Assembly: GCF_000265405.1 (NCBI RefSeq) | Contig: NC_018010.1 | Location: forward strand, 3,679,501 to 3,743,500 | Direction of reading: 5' to 3' | DNA: 64,000 nucleotides | Source of the DNA: Belliella baltica DSM 15883 | GTDB taxonomy: Bacteria > Bacteroidota > Bacteroidia > Cytophagales > Cyclobacteriaceae | In this document: piece after piece, positions 62,986 through 64,000 of the stretch | How positions within the stretch are numbered: position 1 is the first letter of the stretch | Layout of the letters: every line of letters starts with the position of its first letter | The notes under the pieces: generated by a model | Databases searched by the model: none | What the model was told of the DNA's origin: nothing | The model's input: only the letters and a program-made list of their open reading frames with translations | Position numbers and translations under genes: made by a program

Positions 62986-64000
62986 TTATCCATTTTTTGA
63001 AACATAATTTTCCCAATCTTTAAAATCTTTTCCCTTCATGACCCTTGGGATTTTAACTTGCCCACCTTTTTGTTTTGTTTCCTCGGTCCATTTTCTGAAT
63101 AATTCATCTGTAATAAGCTTCACCTCTACCCGCTTCAATGCTTTATTCCTAGCAACTTTATAGTTTTTGTTATTTTCCTTCAAAATTTTATCCAAGCGCT
63201 CTGCAATTTCCTTTTCATCGAGCTTTTTCTTAGCATCTAAACCTAAATACCATTTGTGTGAGTAATCATTTTCCTCTAATACTGCTGACACCGTAAATTC
63301 TTTGATTTGGCAATCAAACTCCTCACTTAACCTTTCCATAACTTTATTCATTTGATTGACCGACAACTGAGAACCGACCACATTAAGAAAATGCTTTGTT
63401 CTTCCAGTAATCTTAATTTCAGCTTTTTCTTTATTGGTAAAAGCAATAGTGTCCCCAATCATGTATCGCCAAGCTCCAGACACAGTGCTAATCACCAAAA
63501 CATAATCTATACCTTCTTCTACATCTTCAATTTTAATTGATTTTGCATTCTGATTGATACTTCCATCCTCTTCCATGTTTTCTGGTATGAAGGGAATAAA
63601 CTCGAAATAGATACCATTATTTGTCATCAATGCCATAGCGTCAGTTTCTTTTCTGATTTGCGTAGCTATATAACCTTCAGAAGCTAAATAAGTATCAATA
63701 ATGACGATTTCTCTTCCACATAATTTTTCAAATGATTTCCTATATGGTTCAAAAGCTACACCACCTGAAGTGTATACTTGAAAATTTGGCCAGATATCAT
63801 GAATAGTTTCTACATCATGAAACTCAATAACCTTTTTGAGCATGAGCTCAATCCATGATGGAATTCCCGAAATAGCACCAATATCCCAATTTACGGATTC
63901 TTTAGCCAGCTCTTCTACTCTTAGATCCCAATCATCAATTGATGAAATCTCTTTACCGGGCCTGTAAAACCCCTCAAACCAAAAAGGAATTTGACTTGCG
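62986..64000 (-). CDS. GH3 auxin-responsive-promoter-like family protein (5' end outside window)
   Basis: The frame runs without stop from 62986 to the right window edge, so the visible ~338 residues are the C-terminal part; an internal ATG at 63843 is not the true start. Blocks include SGIPSWIELMLKK, WPNFQVYTSGGVAFEPYRKSFE, GREIVIIDTYLASEGYIATQ, VEEGIDYVLVISTVSGAWRYMIGDTIAFT and KITGRTKHFLNVVGSQLSVNQMNKVMERL. GH3 proteins adenylate a carboxylic acid and couple it to an amino acid; bacterial members of Bacteroidota are uncharacterised. Belongs to the ANL-type adenylating superfamily. Terminal part otherwise normal. Confidence 0.92.
   Translation of the reverse strand, partial: ASQIPFWFEGFYRPGKEISSIDDWDLRVEELAKESVNWDIGAISGIPSWIELMLKKVIEFHDVETIHDIWPNFQVYTSGGVAFEPYRKSFEKLCGREIVIIDTYLASEGYIATQIRKETDAMALMTNNGIYFEFIPFIPENMEEDGSINQNAKSIKIEDVEEGIDYVLVISTVSGAWRYMIGDTIAFTNKEKAEIKITGRTKHFLNVVGSQLSVNQMNKVMERLSEEFDCQIKEFTVSAVLEENDYSHKWYLGLDAKKKLDEKEIAERLDKILKENNKNYKVARNKALKRVEVKLITDELFRKWTEETKQKGGQVKIPRVMKGKDFKDWENYVSKNG

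Overview
The window looks like a chromosome segment of a member of the Bacteroidota, most probably the Cytophagales/Cyclobacteriaceae (Algoriphagus- or Belliella-like). The DNA is AT-rich, Shine-Dalgarno sequences are mostly absent, and the clearest promoters have the Bacteroidota form TTTG-N18-22-TAnnTTTG. The gene set also fits: TamL lipoprotein with TamB, DUF5723, DUF983, DUF4920, YaiO-type barrels, secreted MsrA, three-gene transhydrogenase, GH3-like protein. The genus is inference; no rRNA is present. No tRNA, CRISPR array or prophage was seen. One intact insertion sequence is present.

Layout. 1-1300: start of trpE on the minus strand behind a complete attenuation module (promoter, 25-codon leader with three consecutive Trp codons, intrinsic terminator). 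1390-5900: small lipoprotein, SRP RNA, NYN-domain protein, YbjQ, DUF819 membrane protein, CoA-type Nudix hydrolase, lipoprotein. 5947-6071: a second promoter/mini-ORF/terminator module, a candidate sRNA or attenuator. 6167-7219: IS1595-type element with its 8-bp target duplication. 7296-16391: aceK, then tamL-tamB convergent to it. 16570-24136: miaB, sigma-54 activator, lptE-like, hypothetical, secG, then groES-groEL. 24331-31936: receiver protein, corA, proBA, envelope and hypothetical proteins, c-type cytochrome-like lipoprotein, DUF4920, msrA. 32232-37423: minus-strand exopolysaccharide-like locus (receiver, YaiO barrel, GT2 synthase, HEAT protein, receiver). 37665-42090: three tandem secreted amidohydrolase paralogs, only the middle one with metal ligands. 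42177-47000: NlpC/P60 lipoprotein, monooxygenase-like protein, dinB, pabB, yceI. 47347-47879: ParE/RelE-type toxin-antitoxin pair. 48622-53481: amide-ligase operon (esterase, ATP-grasp, GCS2 ligase, glutamine amidotransferase, second ATP-grasp-like enzyme). 53750-56590: pntAA-pntAB-pntB. 56746-64000: DUF5723, a deletion fusion of a HisC-like aminotransferase and an AEC permease, an atypical IscA/ErpA-like protein, DUF1080, endonuclease/exonuclease/phosphatase family protein, zinc metalloprotease, and a GH3-family gene cut by the window edge.

Most genes are housekeeping or envelope functions. The parts most worth following up are the amide-ligase operon, the exopolysaccharide locus with two receiver-only regulators and no kinase, the amidohydrolase triplet with two apparent pseudoenzymes, the two leader modules, and the aminotransferase/permease fusion.
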